From: Candidatus Bathyarchaeota archaeon
GTDB taxonomy: Archaea; Thermoproteota; Bathyarchaeia; EX4484-135
Reading direction: 5' to 3'
Assembly (NCBI GenBank): GCA_011040545.1
Contig: DQYM01000107.1
Coordinates: forward strand, 1-5,125
Length of the DNA: 5,125 nucleotides
Part shown: positions 1 to 5,125 of the stretch, piece after piece
How positions within the stretch are numbered: the stretch's first letter is position 1
Layout: every line of letters begins with the position of its first letter
Notes under the pieces: generated by a model
The model's input: only the letters and a program-made list of their open reading frames with translations
Database searches by the model: none
Told to the model about the DNA's origin: nothing
Made by a program: the position numbers and the translations under genes

Positions 1-783
1 GGTGATAAGGAAGCTAACCTAGCCAAGATGGAGGAAATGGCCAAGAGGGCGAGGGAGGAGGGGGCGGAGCTCATCATATTCCCAGAGCTAGCCCTAACTG
101 GCTACGTCTGTAGGGACCTACTCTACGAGCTAGCTGAGCCTATCCCAGGCCCATCTACTGAGAGGGTAGCTGAAATCGCAAGGGAGCTTGGTATGCTCAT
201 AGTCTTTGGCCTCCCAGAGAGGAGCAAGATATCTAGCTCAATCCTGTATAATACAGCTGCCCTAGTTGGGCCAGGTGGCCTAATAGGCACCTACAGGAAG
301 ATGTTCCTCCCGACCCATAGCGTATTTGAGGAGAAGCGCTACTTCAGGCCAGGTTATGGAGCTCAGGCCTTCAGCACGGAGCTAGGTAGGATAGGCATGA
401 TGATATGCTATGATGTCTTCTTCCCAGAGGTAGCTAGGCTGCTTAGGCTGAGGGGGGCACAGCTCATAGTAGCTATCTCTGCTTCCCCAGGCGTTAGGAG
501 GGCCTACTTTGAGACCCTGCTCTCAGCTAGGGCACTTGAGAACACCGTCCACGTGGCCTACGTGAACCTAGTTGGCCGTGAGGATGGCCTCCACTTCTGG
601 GGTGGCTCACGCCTCATAGGGCCTACTGGCTCCATCATAGCTAAGGCCAGGTACAATGAGGAGGATCTAGTAGTAGCAGAAGCCGACCTATCTGATGCAG
701 ATAGGGCTGGCATTTTCCTGCCCATGCTCAGGGACCTAAGGCCAGAGCTCTACCAGGAGCTAAAGCGTGAGGCCACTAGGTAG
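1..783 (+). CDS. Carbon-nitrogen hydrolase (nitrilase superfamily amidase), 5' end cut by the window
   Basis: Enzyme of the nitrilase superfamily, which hydrolyses carbon-nitrogen bonds of amides or nitriles through a covalent thioester on cysteine. The reading frame is open from base 1 (GDKEANLAKMEEM), so the ATG at 28 is internal and the true start lies upstream; perhaps 10-15 residues are missing from a protein of about 270. Counting codon 1 at base 1, the catalytic triad is complete: Glu29 in FPELALTGY, Lys100 in YRKMFLPT and Cys136 in MMICYDVFFPE. The segments GYVCRDLL and FLPTHSVFEEKRYFRPG resemble the glutaminase domain of NAD synthetase, so an ammonia-releasing amidase is possible, but the substrate cannot be read from sequence. 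No signal peptide or membrane segment is seen in the visible part; cytoplasmic. It is followed by about 370 noncoding bases and is probably a host gene, unrelated to the cluster downstream. Family call is firm, substrate unknown. Confidence 0.93.
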   Translation, partial: GDKEANLAKMEEMAKRAREEGAELIIFPELALTGYVCRDLLYELAEPIPGPSTERVAEIARELGMLIVFGLPERSKISSSILYNTAALVGPGGLIGTYRKMFLPTHSVFEEKRYFRPGYGAQAFSTELGRIGMMICYDVFFPEVARLLRLRGAQLIVAISASPGVRRAYFETLLSARALENTVHVAYVNLVGREDGLHFWGGSRLIGPTGSIIAKARYNEEDLVVAEADLSDADRAGIFLPMLRDLRPELYQELKREATR

Positions 784-844
784 CTAGCTACTAAGCTAAT
801 CTGCTCATCTAGGCAAGCCTCAATAGCCGATTAAGCACCTGCTG

Positions 845-874
845 CGAGCCCTATTATCAAGCAAGCTCGTTTTT
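845..874 (+). terminator. Candidate terminator of the hydrolase gene
   Basis: CGAGC at 845-849 can pair with GCTCG at 865-869 across a 15-base loop, and five T residues follow at 870-874. Archaeal termination depends mainly on T-runs, so the T-run counts more than the modest stem. It lies about 60-90 bases behind the hydrolase stop, on the right strand. The short stem and long loop make it weak evidence. Confidence 0.35.
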
Positions 875-880
875 CAACTT

Positions 881-888
881 CTTAAAAA
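881..888 (+). promoter_or_regulatory. TATA-box-like element upstream of the tRNA-like fold
   Basis: CTTAAAAA resembles an archaeal TATA box and lies in a locally AT-rich stretch. A start site about 25 bases downstream would fall near 908-912, roughly ten bases before the folded element at 920. No well-formed BRE is seen just upstream. This spacing is what a promoter for a small RNA at 920-968 would need, but the call rests on one short match. Confidence 0.35.
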
Positions 889-919
889 GGTAATTGAAAT
901 AAGGCCCTTTGCTGACCTA

Positions 920-968
920 GGGGCTAAGTTAATATGGCACCCGTTTTCAAGCACGGGTAGCCCCGCCA
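920..968 (+). ncRNA. tRNA-like minihelix: acceptor stem plus T-arm plus CCA, no D or anticodon arm
   Basis: GGGGCTA at 920-926 pairs perfectly with TAGCCCC at 958-964, forming a seven-pair stem like a tRNA acceptor. Just inside its 3' strand, CCCGT (940-944) pairs with ACGGG (953-957), closing a loop that contains TTCAAGC, which fits the T-loop pattern TTCRANY. G965 follows as a discriminator-like base and CCA is encoded at 966-968. Only 13 bases separate the 5' strand from the T-arm, too few for D and anticodon arms. The loop is eight bases rather than seven, and the closing pair is T-A instead of the conserved G-C, so this is not a normal tRNA. It could be a deleted tRNA gene, a tRNA 3'-end remnant at a viral attachment site, or a separate small RNA. 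Its position between a host-type gene and a virus-like operon favours the attachment-site reading. Confidence 0.4.
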
Positions 969-1038
969 GCTAGCTTTCTTGGCCCACCTGAGAGGTAGCA
1001 TTTCTAGCTCCTTCTGCTATTTTAGTGCCTTTTAGCTC

Positions 1039-1044
1039 TTTTTT
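1039..1044 (+). terminator. T-run terminator candidate
   Basis: Six consecutive T residues lie in a pyrimidine-rich stretch (1031-1050) with other short T-runs just before it (four T at 1020-1023). It would end a transcript begun near 910 and insulate the operon starting at 1153. There is no strong hairpin beside it, so the evidence is the T-run and its position only. Confidence 0.35.
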
Positions 1045-1098
1045 CTCGCTCTAGCAGCTTGTTCATGAGCTTGGCGGCCTAACAGACTAGCGGACAGC

Positions 1099-1111
1099 TT
1101 TGCTTATCAAG
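1099..1111 (+). promoter_or_regulatory. Weak TATA-like candidate for the virus-like operon
   Basis: The stretch around GCTTATCA (1102-1109) is the best TATA-like match shortly before the first gene of the operon. A start about 25 bases downstream would fall near 1130, leaving a short leader that still includes the ribosome binding site at 1138. The match to the archaeal consensus is poor, and transcription could also begin further upstream. Confidence 0.2.
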
Positions 1112-1137
1112 GTAGCCTTGGAATTCACCTTGGCCCT

Positions 1138-1146
1138 AGGAGGTGA
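1138..1146 (+). promoter_or_regulatory. Strong Shine-Dalgarno site fixing the GTG start at 1153
   Basis: AGGAGGTGA is a nine-base complement to the archaeal 16S rRNA 3' end and sits six bases before GTG at 1153. It is the longest such match in the window, as expected for the leader gene of an operon, and it decides the start codon. Confidence 0.8.
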
Positions 1147-1152
1147 GCTGGG

Positions 1153-1620
1153 GTGGCTAGTGGTAAGCGCCTAGTTAGCGTTGAGGAGCTTGAGGTTGGC
1201 GACCTAATAGAGGTGAGGTGGCTTGATGCCTCTGAGGCTAAGATGAGCCTCTCCGTGCCTGAGCGTGAGTTTGATACGCCAGTTAGATCCATAGGCGTTT
1301 TCGGTGGCCTTAGGGGCTCAAGGGCCAAGCACATAATCATAATAAAGGAGGAGTTCACCATAGGTGATGCTAAGGAGTACCACTACAACGCCATACCGCT
1401 TGGCATGGTAGATAGGATAGTTCTGGCCAGGAGGAGGTTCTGGAAGAAACGTGATGTGAAGAGGGCCATGAGGCTACTTGATGGCCTTGGTGAGAGGGCC
1501 GAGGTAGATGTACGCAAGATGGCTAGGAGATCCCCAAGGGGCCTTGCTGAAGACCTCCTCAAGCTAAGCCTAGATGGCCTCCTAGCCCTCAGGGACTTCT
1601 GGCTCAAGGAGGTAAGATGA
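1153..1620 (+). CDS. Uncharacterised protein, beta-barrel-like N-terminal domain with helical C-terminus
   Basis: A 155-residue protein that I do not recognise by family. The GTG start is set by the strong ribosome binding site at 1138-1146. Residues 8-95 look like a small all-beta unit: VEELEVGDLIEVRWLDAS (10-27), then TPVRSIGVFGGLRG (42-55), KHIIIIKEE (59-67) and YNAIPLGMVDRIVLA (78-92). The VGDLIEVRW start and the strand-turn-strand pattern suggest an SH3- or Sm-like barrel, which is inference. Residues 93-155 are basic and predicted helical (RRRFWKKRDVKRAMRLL, then a second leucine-rich helix). No signal peptide, membrane segment or metal-binding motif is visible; probably cytoplasmic. 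It opens the operon, and its TGA stop directly abuts the next start. The many Arg and Lys residues after 93 are compatible with nucleic-acid binding, but no function is shown. Confidence 0.85.
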   Translation: MASGKRLVSVEELEVGDLIEVRWLDASEAKMSLSVPEREFDTPVRSIGVFGGLRGSRAKHIIIIKEEFTIGDAKEYHYNAIPLGMVDRIVLARRRFWKKRDVKRAMRLLDGLGERAEVDVRKMARRSPRGLAEDLLKLSLDGLLALRDFWLKEVR

Positions 1621-1905
1621 ATGAGGAACCCACTTTCGGGGCTCCTAAATGCCATTAGACGCTCTCTCGTAGCTAGCCCTTCAATCCTCTATTTTGAGGG
1701 CAAGAAGGTAGAGGAAATCGGCCCCCTCCTGCCATCCAGGAAGCTAGTCTACGCTACTGCTACCTGCCTACTGGCCATAGTAATGCTATCCCTAGCCCTG
1801 GTCCTCTGCATAATCCTGCTAGGCGAGGCACCACCAGAGCTCATCTCGGCCATAGTGAGCCTAGCTAGCACGCTAGTTGGCATATACGTTGGTCGTAAGT
1901 GGTGA
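1621..1905 (+). CDS. Small membrane protein with two transmembrane segments, holin-like in layout
   Basis: A 94-residue protein beginning at ATG directly after the preceding stop codon, with GGAGGT at 1608-1613 seven bases upstream. Residues 1-41 form a soluble amphipathic part. Residues 42-68 (from LVYATATCLLAIVML) and about 73-91 (ELISAIVSLASTLVGIYVG) are hydrophobic enough to span the membrane, separated by a short GEAPPE turn, and the protein ends in GRKW. A helical hairpin with both ends on the same side, likely the cytoplasm, is expected. Size, two helices and the charged tail match many phage holins, and the neighbourhood is virus-like, but holins share little sequence and archaeal lysis is mostly not holin-based. 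A generic viral membrane protein is equally possible. Only six bases separate it from the next gene. Confidence 0.85.
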   Translation: MRNPLSGLLNAIRRSLVASPSILYFEGKKVEEIGPLLPSRKLVYATATCLLAIVMLSLALVLCIILLGEAPPELISAIVSLASTLVGIYVGRKW

Positions 1906-1911
1906 TGTGCC

Positions 1912-3483
1912 TTGGCCCCTGGCCCTAGGCCCTACGTGCTCAGGATAGTTAAGGTAGCTAAGAAGTGGGAGCCCAGGAGGCGGAAGCTCATAATCAATAT
2001 CACATTCAAGGTCCTACCAGCCCTAACGGATAGGACGGTAGCTGTGGCAGAAGCATTTGGCATGGGGGTAGATAGGGAGCAGGTTTTCCCAGTTTACAAG
2101 AGCTTCTGCCTTGAGCTTGGCCTAGATGATGTAATCTACATAACTGGCCCATCTGGCTCAGGCAAGAGCGTCCTGCTCCACGCCCTGAAGGACGCACTAG
2201 GCCCGCTAGCAGCTGATATGGCCGATGTAGAAGTAAGGCATGGTGTCCCCATCATAGATACCATAGGCAAGGATGTAGAAGAGGCCATAAGGCTGCTTAC
2301 AGCCGTAGGGCTTAGTGATGCCATCACGTGGCTAAGGACATACGATGAGCTAAGCGATGGCCAGAAGTACCGCTACAGGCTAGCCAAGCTACTTGAGGGG
2401 GGCTCCAGGGTATGGGTCTGCGATGAGTTCTGCTCCACGCTTGACCGTGATACAGCTAAGGTAGTTGCCTTCAACATCCAGAGGCTAGCTAGGAAGCTTA
2501 AGAGGGGCTTGATAGTAGCTACTGCCCACAGCGACCTATTTAATGACCTAAGGCCAAGCATATACATAGTGAAGGGCCTAGGGCCAGATGTAAGCATCCA
2601 CTACTACCCAAATAAGCCATCGGGTGAATGTAGCATAGCTAGGGAAATCACATTCTGCCTAGCATCTAGCGATCAGGAGAGGTCGGAGGCACTAAGGTTG
2701 GTTGAGAGGTGGCACTACAGGGGCCGTAGGCCACCATTTAAGCATGTATTCGTGGCCAAGAGGGGCAATCGGGTTGTAGGGGCCGTCCTCCTATCGCCAC
2801 CGTACGTAAGCTGCTGGGGCAGGTCGCTCCTATTCAAGCGTGTACCAGGGCTCAGGGAGCTTAACCGCTGGCTCTACACGGCCTCCCGTGTCGTGCTCCA
2901 CCCCATGTACAGGGGCATAGGGCTTGGCTCTAGGCTCCTCAGGGCTGCCCTAATGGCCTCGGATAGGCCATATGTTGAGCTAGTTGCCGTCATGGCACGG
3001 TACAACCCATTTGCTGAGAAGGCTGGCATGGTCAAGGTAGGCGTAAAAGGGCCAGACCCAAGGCTGGAGGAGGCTGTTAAGGCCCTCATGGCCCTAGGCC
3101 TAGATGACCACCTCATGGCGTCTGAGCGGTACAACATGCAGTTCCTATCCTCCCTGCCAGAGGGGGGCATTAGGGCCGTGAAGGAGGCCCTTAGCAAGCT
3201 AAGGAACCTGGGCCTATTCAGGTCCATGCCAGCCCTCAGGTCTATGGGCTACCCAAGCGTGGGGGCATGGGAGGAAGCCGTGAAAAGGGCTAGCCTAAGG
3301 GAGCTAGCGAGGCTACTGGCTACGCTTGCCTCTATCCGTGCGAGGAAGGTCTACCTGATATGGAGGGATCCTCGCCTAGCCCCAGGCAGGTGCCCTCTGG
3401 ACGAGCTCCTAAGGCCAAAGTGGCGTGAGCTGCTCCTAGGGGGCGGGCTTGGCCATGAGCAGGGGGAAGGGCCTAGGTCGTAA
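1912..3483 (+). CDS. ABC-type ATPase fused to a GNAT acetyltransferase domain (COG2401-like)
   Basis: A 523-residue soluble fusion protein. TTG at 1912 is chosen because GGTGAT (1901-1906) lies five bases upstream. Residues about 60-230 are an ABC ATPase: Walker A GPSGSGKS (79-86), signature LSDGQ (147-151), Walker B VWVCDEF (167-173, Asp171-Glu172), D-loop STLD (175-178) and switch His206 in ATAHSD. I see no clear Q-loop glutamine. Residues about 245-375 are GNAT-like, with the acetyl-CoA-binding segment HPMYRGIGLGSRLL (330-343) and a later ELVAVMARYNPFAEKAGM strand-helix. Residues 376-523 are helical and basic, without an assigned domain. There are no membrane segments and no permease beside it, so it is not a transporter; its ATPase may act on nucleic acid or as a conformational switch. 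The architecture matches COG2401, known from archaea; its substrate is not known to me. It precedes the terminase genes and overlaps the next start by about 30 bases. Confidence 0.93.
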   Translation: MAPGPRPYVLRIVKVAKKWEPRRRKLIINITFKVLPALTDRTVAVAEAFGMGVDREQVFPVYKSFCLELGLDDVIYITGPSGSGKSVLLHALKDALGPLAADMADVEVRHGVPIIDTIGKDVEEAIRLLTAVGLSDAITWLRTYDELSDGQKYRYRLAKLLEGGSRVWVCDEFCSTLDRDTAKVVAFNIQRLARKLKRGLIVATAHSDLFNDLRPSIYIVKGLGPDVSIHYYPNKPSGECSIAREITFCLASSDQERSEALRLVERWHYRGRRPPFKHVFVAKRGNRVVGAVLLSPPYVSCWGRSLLFKRVPGLRELNRWLYTASRVVLHPMYRGIGLGSRLLRAALMASDRPYVELVAVMARYNPFAEKAGMVKVGVKGPDPRLEEAVKALMALGLDDHLMASERYNMQFLSSLPEGGIRAVKEALSKLRNLGLFRSMPALRSMGYPSVGAWEEAVKRASLRELARLLATLASIRARKVYLIWRDPRLAPGRCPLDELLRPKWRELLLGGGLGHEQGEGPRS

Positions 3484-3757
3484 GCGTAGGGAGCATAGTA
3501 TAGATGAACTAATTGAGCTTGGCATGGCTAAGCTCATGGAGCTTGATGAGGAAGCAAGGGAAGCACTTGAAGAGGGGAACCGAGCTGCCTACCTAAGTAC
3601 CCTTAGGGTTCTAGCCCTCTTCCTGAAGACGAACGCAAGCCTGCTAGCTGCTAAGCAAAAGCTGATGGGAAGGGAGAAAGCAACTCTGGATTTAGCTAAG
3701 ATACTATCAAGCATGAAAAAGGTGGTATTGGGGCTTGCAAGGCGAAGGAGGAAATGA
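3455..3757 (+). CDS. Small helical basic protein, candidate small terminase subunit
   Basis: A protein of 100 residues (102 if TTG at 3449 is used). ATG at 3455 is preferred because the G-rich run at 3439-3447 then has normal spacing; both starts overlap the end of the ABC-GNAT gene. The sequence is nearly all helix: a basic head (SRGKGLGRKRRE), an acidic helix with SIDELIELGMAKLMELDEEAREALEEG, then two more helices and a very basic tail ending ARRRRK. It lies immediately upstream of the large terminase, its last codons hold the ribosome binding site of that gene, and size and charge fit a small terminase subunit that recognises viral DNA. No helix-turn-helix is obvious and there is no recognisable family motif, so the role rests on position. 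Its last hundred bases share the unusual, CTAG-poor composition of the next gene's first half. Confidence 0.8.
   Translation: MSRGKGLGRKRREHSIDELIELGMAKLMELDEEAREALEEGNRAAYLSTLRVLALFLKTNASLLAAKQKLMGREKATLDLAKILSSMKKVVLGLARRRRK
3745..3751 (+). promoter_or_regulatory. Shine-Dalgarno site that sets the terminase start at TTG 3759
   Basis: AAGGAGG lies inside the end of the upstream gene and seven bases before TTG at 3759. The in-frame TTG at 3735 lies upstream of this site and would place the motif inside the coding sequence, so 3759 is the better start. The arrangement implies translational coupling of the two genes. Confidence 0.7.
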
Positions 3758-3758
3758 T

Positions 3759-5093
3759 TTGAAAGCCAACCTTGCTGAGGCCCTTAGAAAGATGAAAGAA
3801 GACCCAGTTAAGTTTGCAGAGCTTATTGGCTTTAAGCCATTTCCCTATCAAGCTAAATTGCTGAGAGATCGCTCCAAGAGGATTGTTGCCTGTTGGGGCA
3901 GGCAGACAGGTAAGAGCACTACGGCAGCCCTTAAGGCCCTTCACTTTGCTTTTACTGGCAGGGGGAGAACAGTTCTCATTATAAGTCCTAGCTTAAGGCA
4001 GAGCAGGCTAATGTTCAGGAAGGTTAGGGCCTTCCTTCATGCCCGTGTGCTCATAGATGGCCGTGAGCTCCTGCCCCTTGAGGGGAGCGTGGTCAGGGAA
4101 GCACAATCCAGCATCCTGCTCTCCAACGGCTCCCGTATCGTACCGCTCCCCTGCTCCCCAGAGCGTGTTAGGGGCTTCACGGCCCACATGGTGGTTGTTG
4201 ATGAGGCATCCTTCGTCCCAGAGGAGCTCATAACAGATGTCCTCATGCCCATGCTAGCTACCACAGATGGCTGCATCATCCTCCTCGGAACACCCTGGAC
4301 GAGGGAGCACATATTTTACCGTGCTTTCTCAGGCCAGCTGCCAGGCTGGAGCATACATCATGTTCCAAGCGTGGAGTGCCCATTGATAAAGAAGGCATTT
4401 CTAGAAGAGCAAAGAGCATTAATGCCTGAAGCTGATTTCAGGCGTGAGTATATGGCTGAGTTCGTAGAAGAAGGTGCTTACTTCTTCCCGCCAAGCCTCC
4501 TGCTTAGCTGCATCAAGCCAGGCCTCAAGCTCGCCCACCGACCTTGGGAGTTAGGAGGGGATCAGCTTGGCCATGGGCTATACGCTGGCCTAGATCTAGG
4601 TAAGCTAAGGGATCAGAGCGTCCTAGCCGTAGTAGAGCGTGAGCCTAGTGGGGATCGCTTGATACTAAGGCTCCTCATGGCCTTTGATATTGGGACTCCC
4701 TACTCGCTCATCCTAGATGAGGTCGTAGGCACCTGCGAGGCCCTAGGCATTGTAAGGCTAGCCGTAGATAGATCTGGGCCTGGGGAGGCCATCTTTGAGG
4801 GGCTAGCAGCTAGGCTCAAGGGCTGCTTAGTTGAGGGATTTAAGTTCACGGCAGAGAGCAAGGCCAAGCTGCTATCCAACTTAAAGCTCCTAATGGAGAA
4901 GGGGCAGCTCCTAATGCCCTACGATAGGGCCCTCCTAGCCCAGCTATCCTTAATAACACAGGAGCTCTCGCCCACGGGTAGGCTCTTGCTTAAGCACCCA
5001 CCTGGGGGCCACGACGACATGGTTATGGCCCTCGCCTTAGCCTGCTGGGCTGCTTCTAGGCCAGCTGGGGCTGCCGTCCCACTGTGGAGGTAG
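3759..5093 (+). CDS. Large terminase subunit (DNA-packaging ATPase and nuclease)
   Basis: The motor protein that cuts concatemeric viral DNA and pumps it into the procapsid through the portal. It is 444 residues from TTG 3759, normal for the family and complete. N-terminal ATPase domain: FPYQAKLLRD (28-37) leads to Walker A GRQTGKST (47-54), Walker B MVVVDEAS (144-151, Asp148-Glu149) and the coupling motif LLGTPWT (175-181). C-terminal RNase H-like nuclease: Asp279 in YAGLDLGKLRDQS, Asp337 in RLAVDRSGPGE and the pair Asp419-Asp420 in GGHDDMVMALALA supply the metal-binding acidic residues. All key residues are present, so the protein should be active. Terminase is a hallmark of head-tailed viruses (Caudoviricetes). 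The start is one base after the preceding stop, and the next gene begins three bases after its own stop. The ATPase part is poor in CTAG, whereas the nuclease part is rich in it like the rest of the window. Not tied to a named viral group. Confidence 0.95.
   Translation: MKANLAEALRKMKEDPVKFAELIGFKPFPYQAKLLRDRSKRIVACWGRQTGKSTTAALKALHFAFTGRGRTVLIISPSLRQSRLMFRKVRAFLHARVLIDGRELLPLEGSVVREAQSSILLSNGSRIVPLPCSPERVRGFTAHMVVVDEASFVPEELITDVLMPMLATTDGCIILLGTPWTREHIFYRAFSGQLPGWSIHHVPSVECPLIKKAFLEEQRALMPEADFRREYMAEFVEEGAYFFPPSLLLSCIKPGLKLAHRPWELGGDQLGHGLYAGLDLGKLRDQSVLAVVEREPSGDRLILRLLMAFDIGTPYSLILDEVVGTCEALGIVRLAVDRSGPGEAIFEGLAARLKGCLVEGFKFTAESKAKLLSNLKLLMEKGQLLMPYDRALLAQLSLITQELSPTGRLLLKHPPGGHDDMVMALALACWAASRPAGAAVPLWR
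5086..5091 (+). promoter_or_regulatory. Shine-Dalgarno site of the gene after terminase
   Basis: GGAGGT overlaps the terminase stop region and lies five bases before ATG at 5097. It supports a real gene starting there although only nine codons are visible. Confidence 0.65.
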
Positions 5094-5096
5094 GCC

Positions 5097-5125
5097 ATGC
5101 CTAGTGCCTTGCTAATCGGGTGCGA
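5097..5125 (+). CDS. Start of a further operon gene, cut by the window end (portal protein by position)
   Basis: ATG at 5097 opens a frame that stays open to the window end (MPSALLIGC and onward). It has a good ribosome binding site at 5086-5091 and starts three bases after the terminase stop, as in the compact operon upstream. Nine residues give no homology. In head-tailed viruses the gene after the large terminase is most often the portal, so that is the expected product, but this is a positional guess. Confidence 0.55.

Larger units (their letters stand above)
784..1152. other. Intergenic region between the hydrolase and the virus-like operon
   Basis: About 370 bases with no convincing protein-coding frame on either strand. 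It is more AT-rich and pyrimidine-rich than the flanking genes. Listed separately are a hairpin plus T-run just behind the hydrolase, a TATA-like box near 881, a tRNA-like fold at 920-968, a T-run at 1039-1044, a weak TATA-like candidate near 1101 and the ribosome binding site at 1138-1146. Two further short hairpins (986-996, ACCT/AGGT; 996-1019, TAGCA/TGCTA) are too weak to interpret. No integrase gene and no complete tRNA were found here. If the right part is a provirus, its left end should lie in this region. Confidence 0.7.

Noticed and set aside
28..30. ATG at 28 as the start of the hydrolase
   Set aside because: The frame is open to base 1 with residues typical of the family just before the first helix, so the gene enters from outside the window.
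938..960. Reading the hairpin around TTCAAGC as a tRNA anticodon arm, forward strand (CAA, Leu) or reverse strand (TGA, Ser)
   Set aside because: The stem pairs one base out of register with a seven-base anticodon loop, no D-arm or T-arm is found at the right distance on either strand, and the outer stem plus CCA fits a T-arm reading better.
1054..1075. Imperfect palindrome around GTTCATGAGC as an operator
   Set aside because: Only the central TCATGA and a few flanking bases are symmetric; such short palindromes are common by chance.
1383..1655. Minus-strand open frame across the first two operon genes
   Set aside because: No ribosome binding site or motif is seen, its composition is Ser/Arg/Leu-rich, and it overlaps well-spaced forward genes with strong start signals.
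2874..3227. Open frame of 117 codons on the minus strand
   Set aside because: It lies wholly inside the ABC-GNAT gene, whose motifs are unmistakable. Its protein is rich in Ser, Arg and Pro without motifs, as expected of an antisense shadow.
3735..3758. Upstream TTG start for the terminase at 3735
   Set aside because: The AAGGAGG ribosome binding site at 3745-3751 lies downstream of it and is ideally spaced for TTG at 3759; the extra residues (MQGEGGND) look like translated leader.
1..5125. CRISPR array, insertion sequence or long direct repeats
   Set aside because: No regularly spaced repeats, transposase motifs or terminal inverted repeats were found on reading; repeated short words such as GCTAG and AGGCC reflect base and codon bias.

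Overview
The window reads as archaeal DNA, most likely from a thermophile of the Thermoproteota or a related lineage. The start sites carry strong archaeal Shine-Dalgarno sequences (AGGAGGTGA-type) with GTG, TTG and ATG starts. Arg, Ile and Leu codons are dominated by AGG, ATA and CTA, and there are TATA-like and T-run signals between genes. The tetranucleotide CTAG, rare in most prokaryotes, is very common here. The lineage is inferred from style and cannot be fixed to a genus.

Left part (1-783): the 3' portion of a nitrilase-superfamily carbon-nitrogen hydrolase with an intact Glu-Lys-Cys triad, probably a host housekeeping gene. Middle (784-1152): about 370 bases without a protein gene. 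This stretch holds a T-run terminator candidate behind the hydrolase, a TATA-like box, and a compact tRNA-like fold at 920-968. The fold has a 7-bp acceptor-like stem, a T-arm-like hairpin, a discriminator base and an encoded CCA, but no room for D or anticodon arms. Further on are a second T-run and a strong ribosome binding site.

Right part (1153 to the end): a tightly packed, one-direction cluster that looks viral. In order it holds a small beta-barrel-like protein of unknown function, a two-helix membrane protein, an ABC ATPase fused to a GNAT acetyltransferase (COG2401-like), a small helical basic protein in the place of a small terminase subunit, a complete large terminase (ATPase plus RNase H-like nuclease), and the first codons of another gene, plausibly the portal. 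Genes abut or overlap, so they are probably co-transcribed.

The simplest reading is the boundary between a host chromosome and the packaging module of an integrated head-tailed (Caudoviricetes-type) virus, with the tRNA-like element as a possible attachment-site remnant. No integrase, capsid or tail gene is visible, so proviral status is an inference. The most notable points are the tRNA-like minihelix, the ABC-GNAT fusion sitting in a packaging operon, and a drop in CTAG density over the small terminase candidate and the terminase ATPase domain that ends where the nuclease domain starts.
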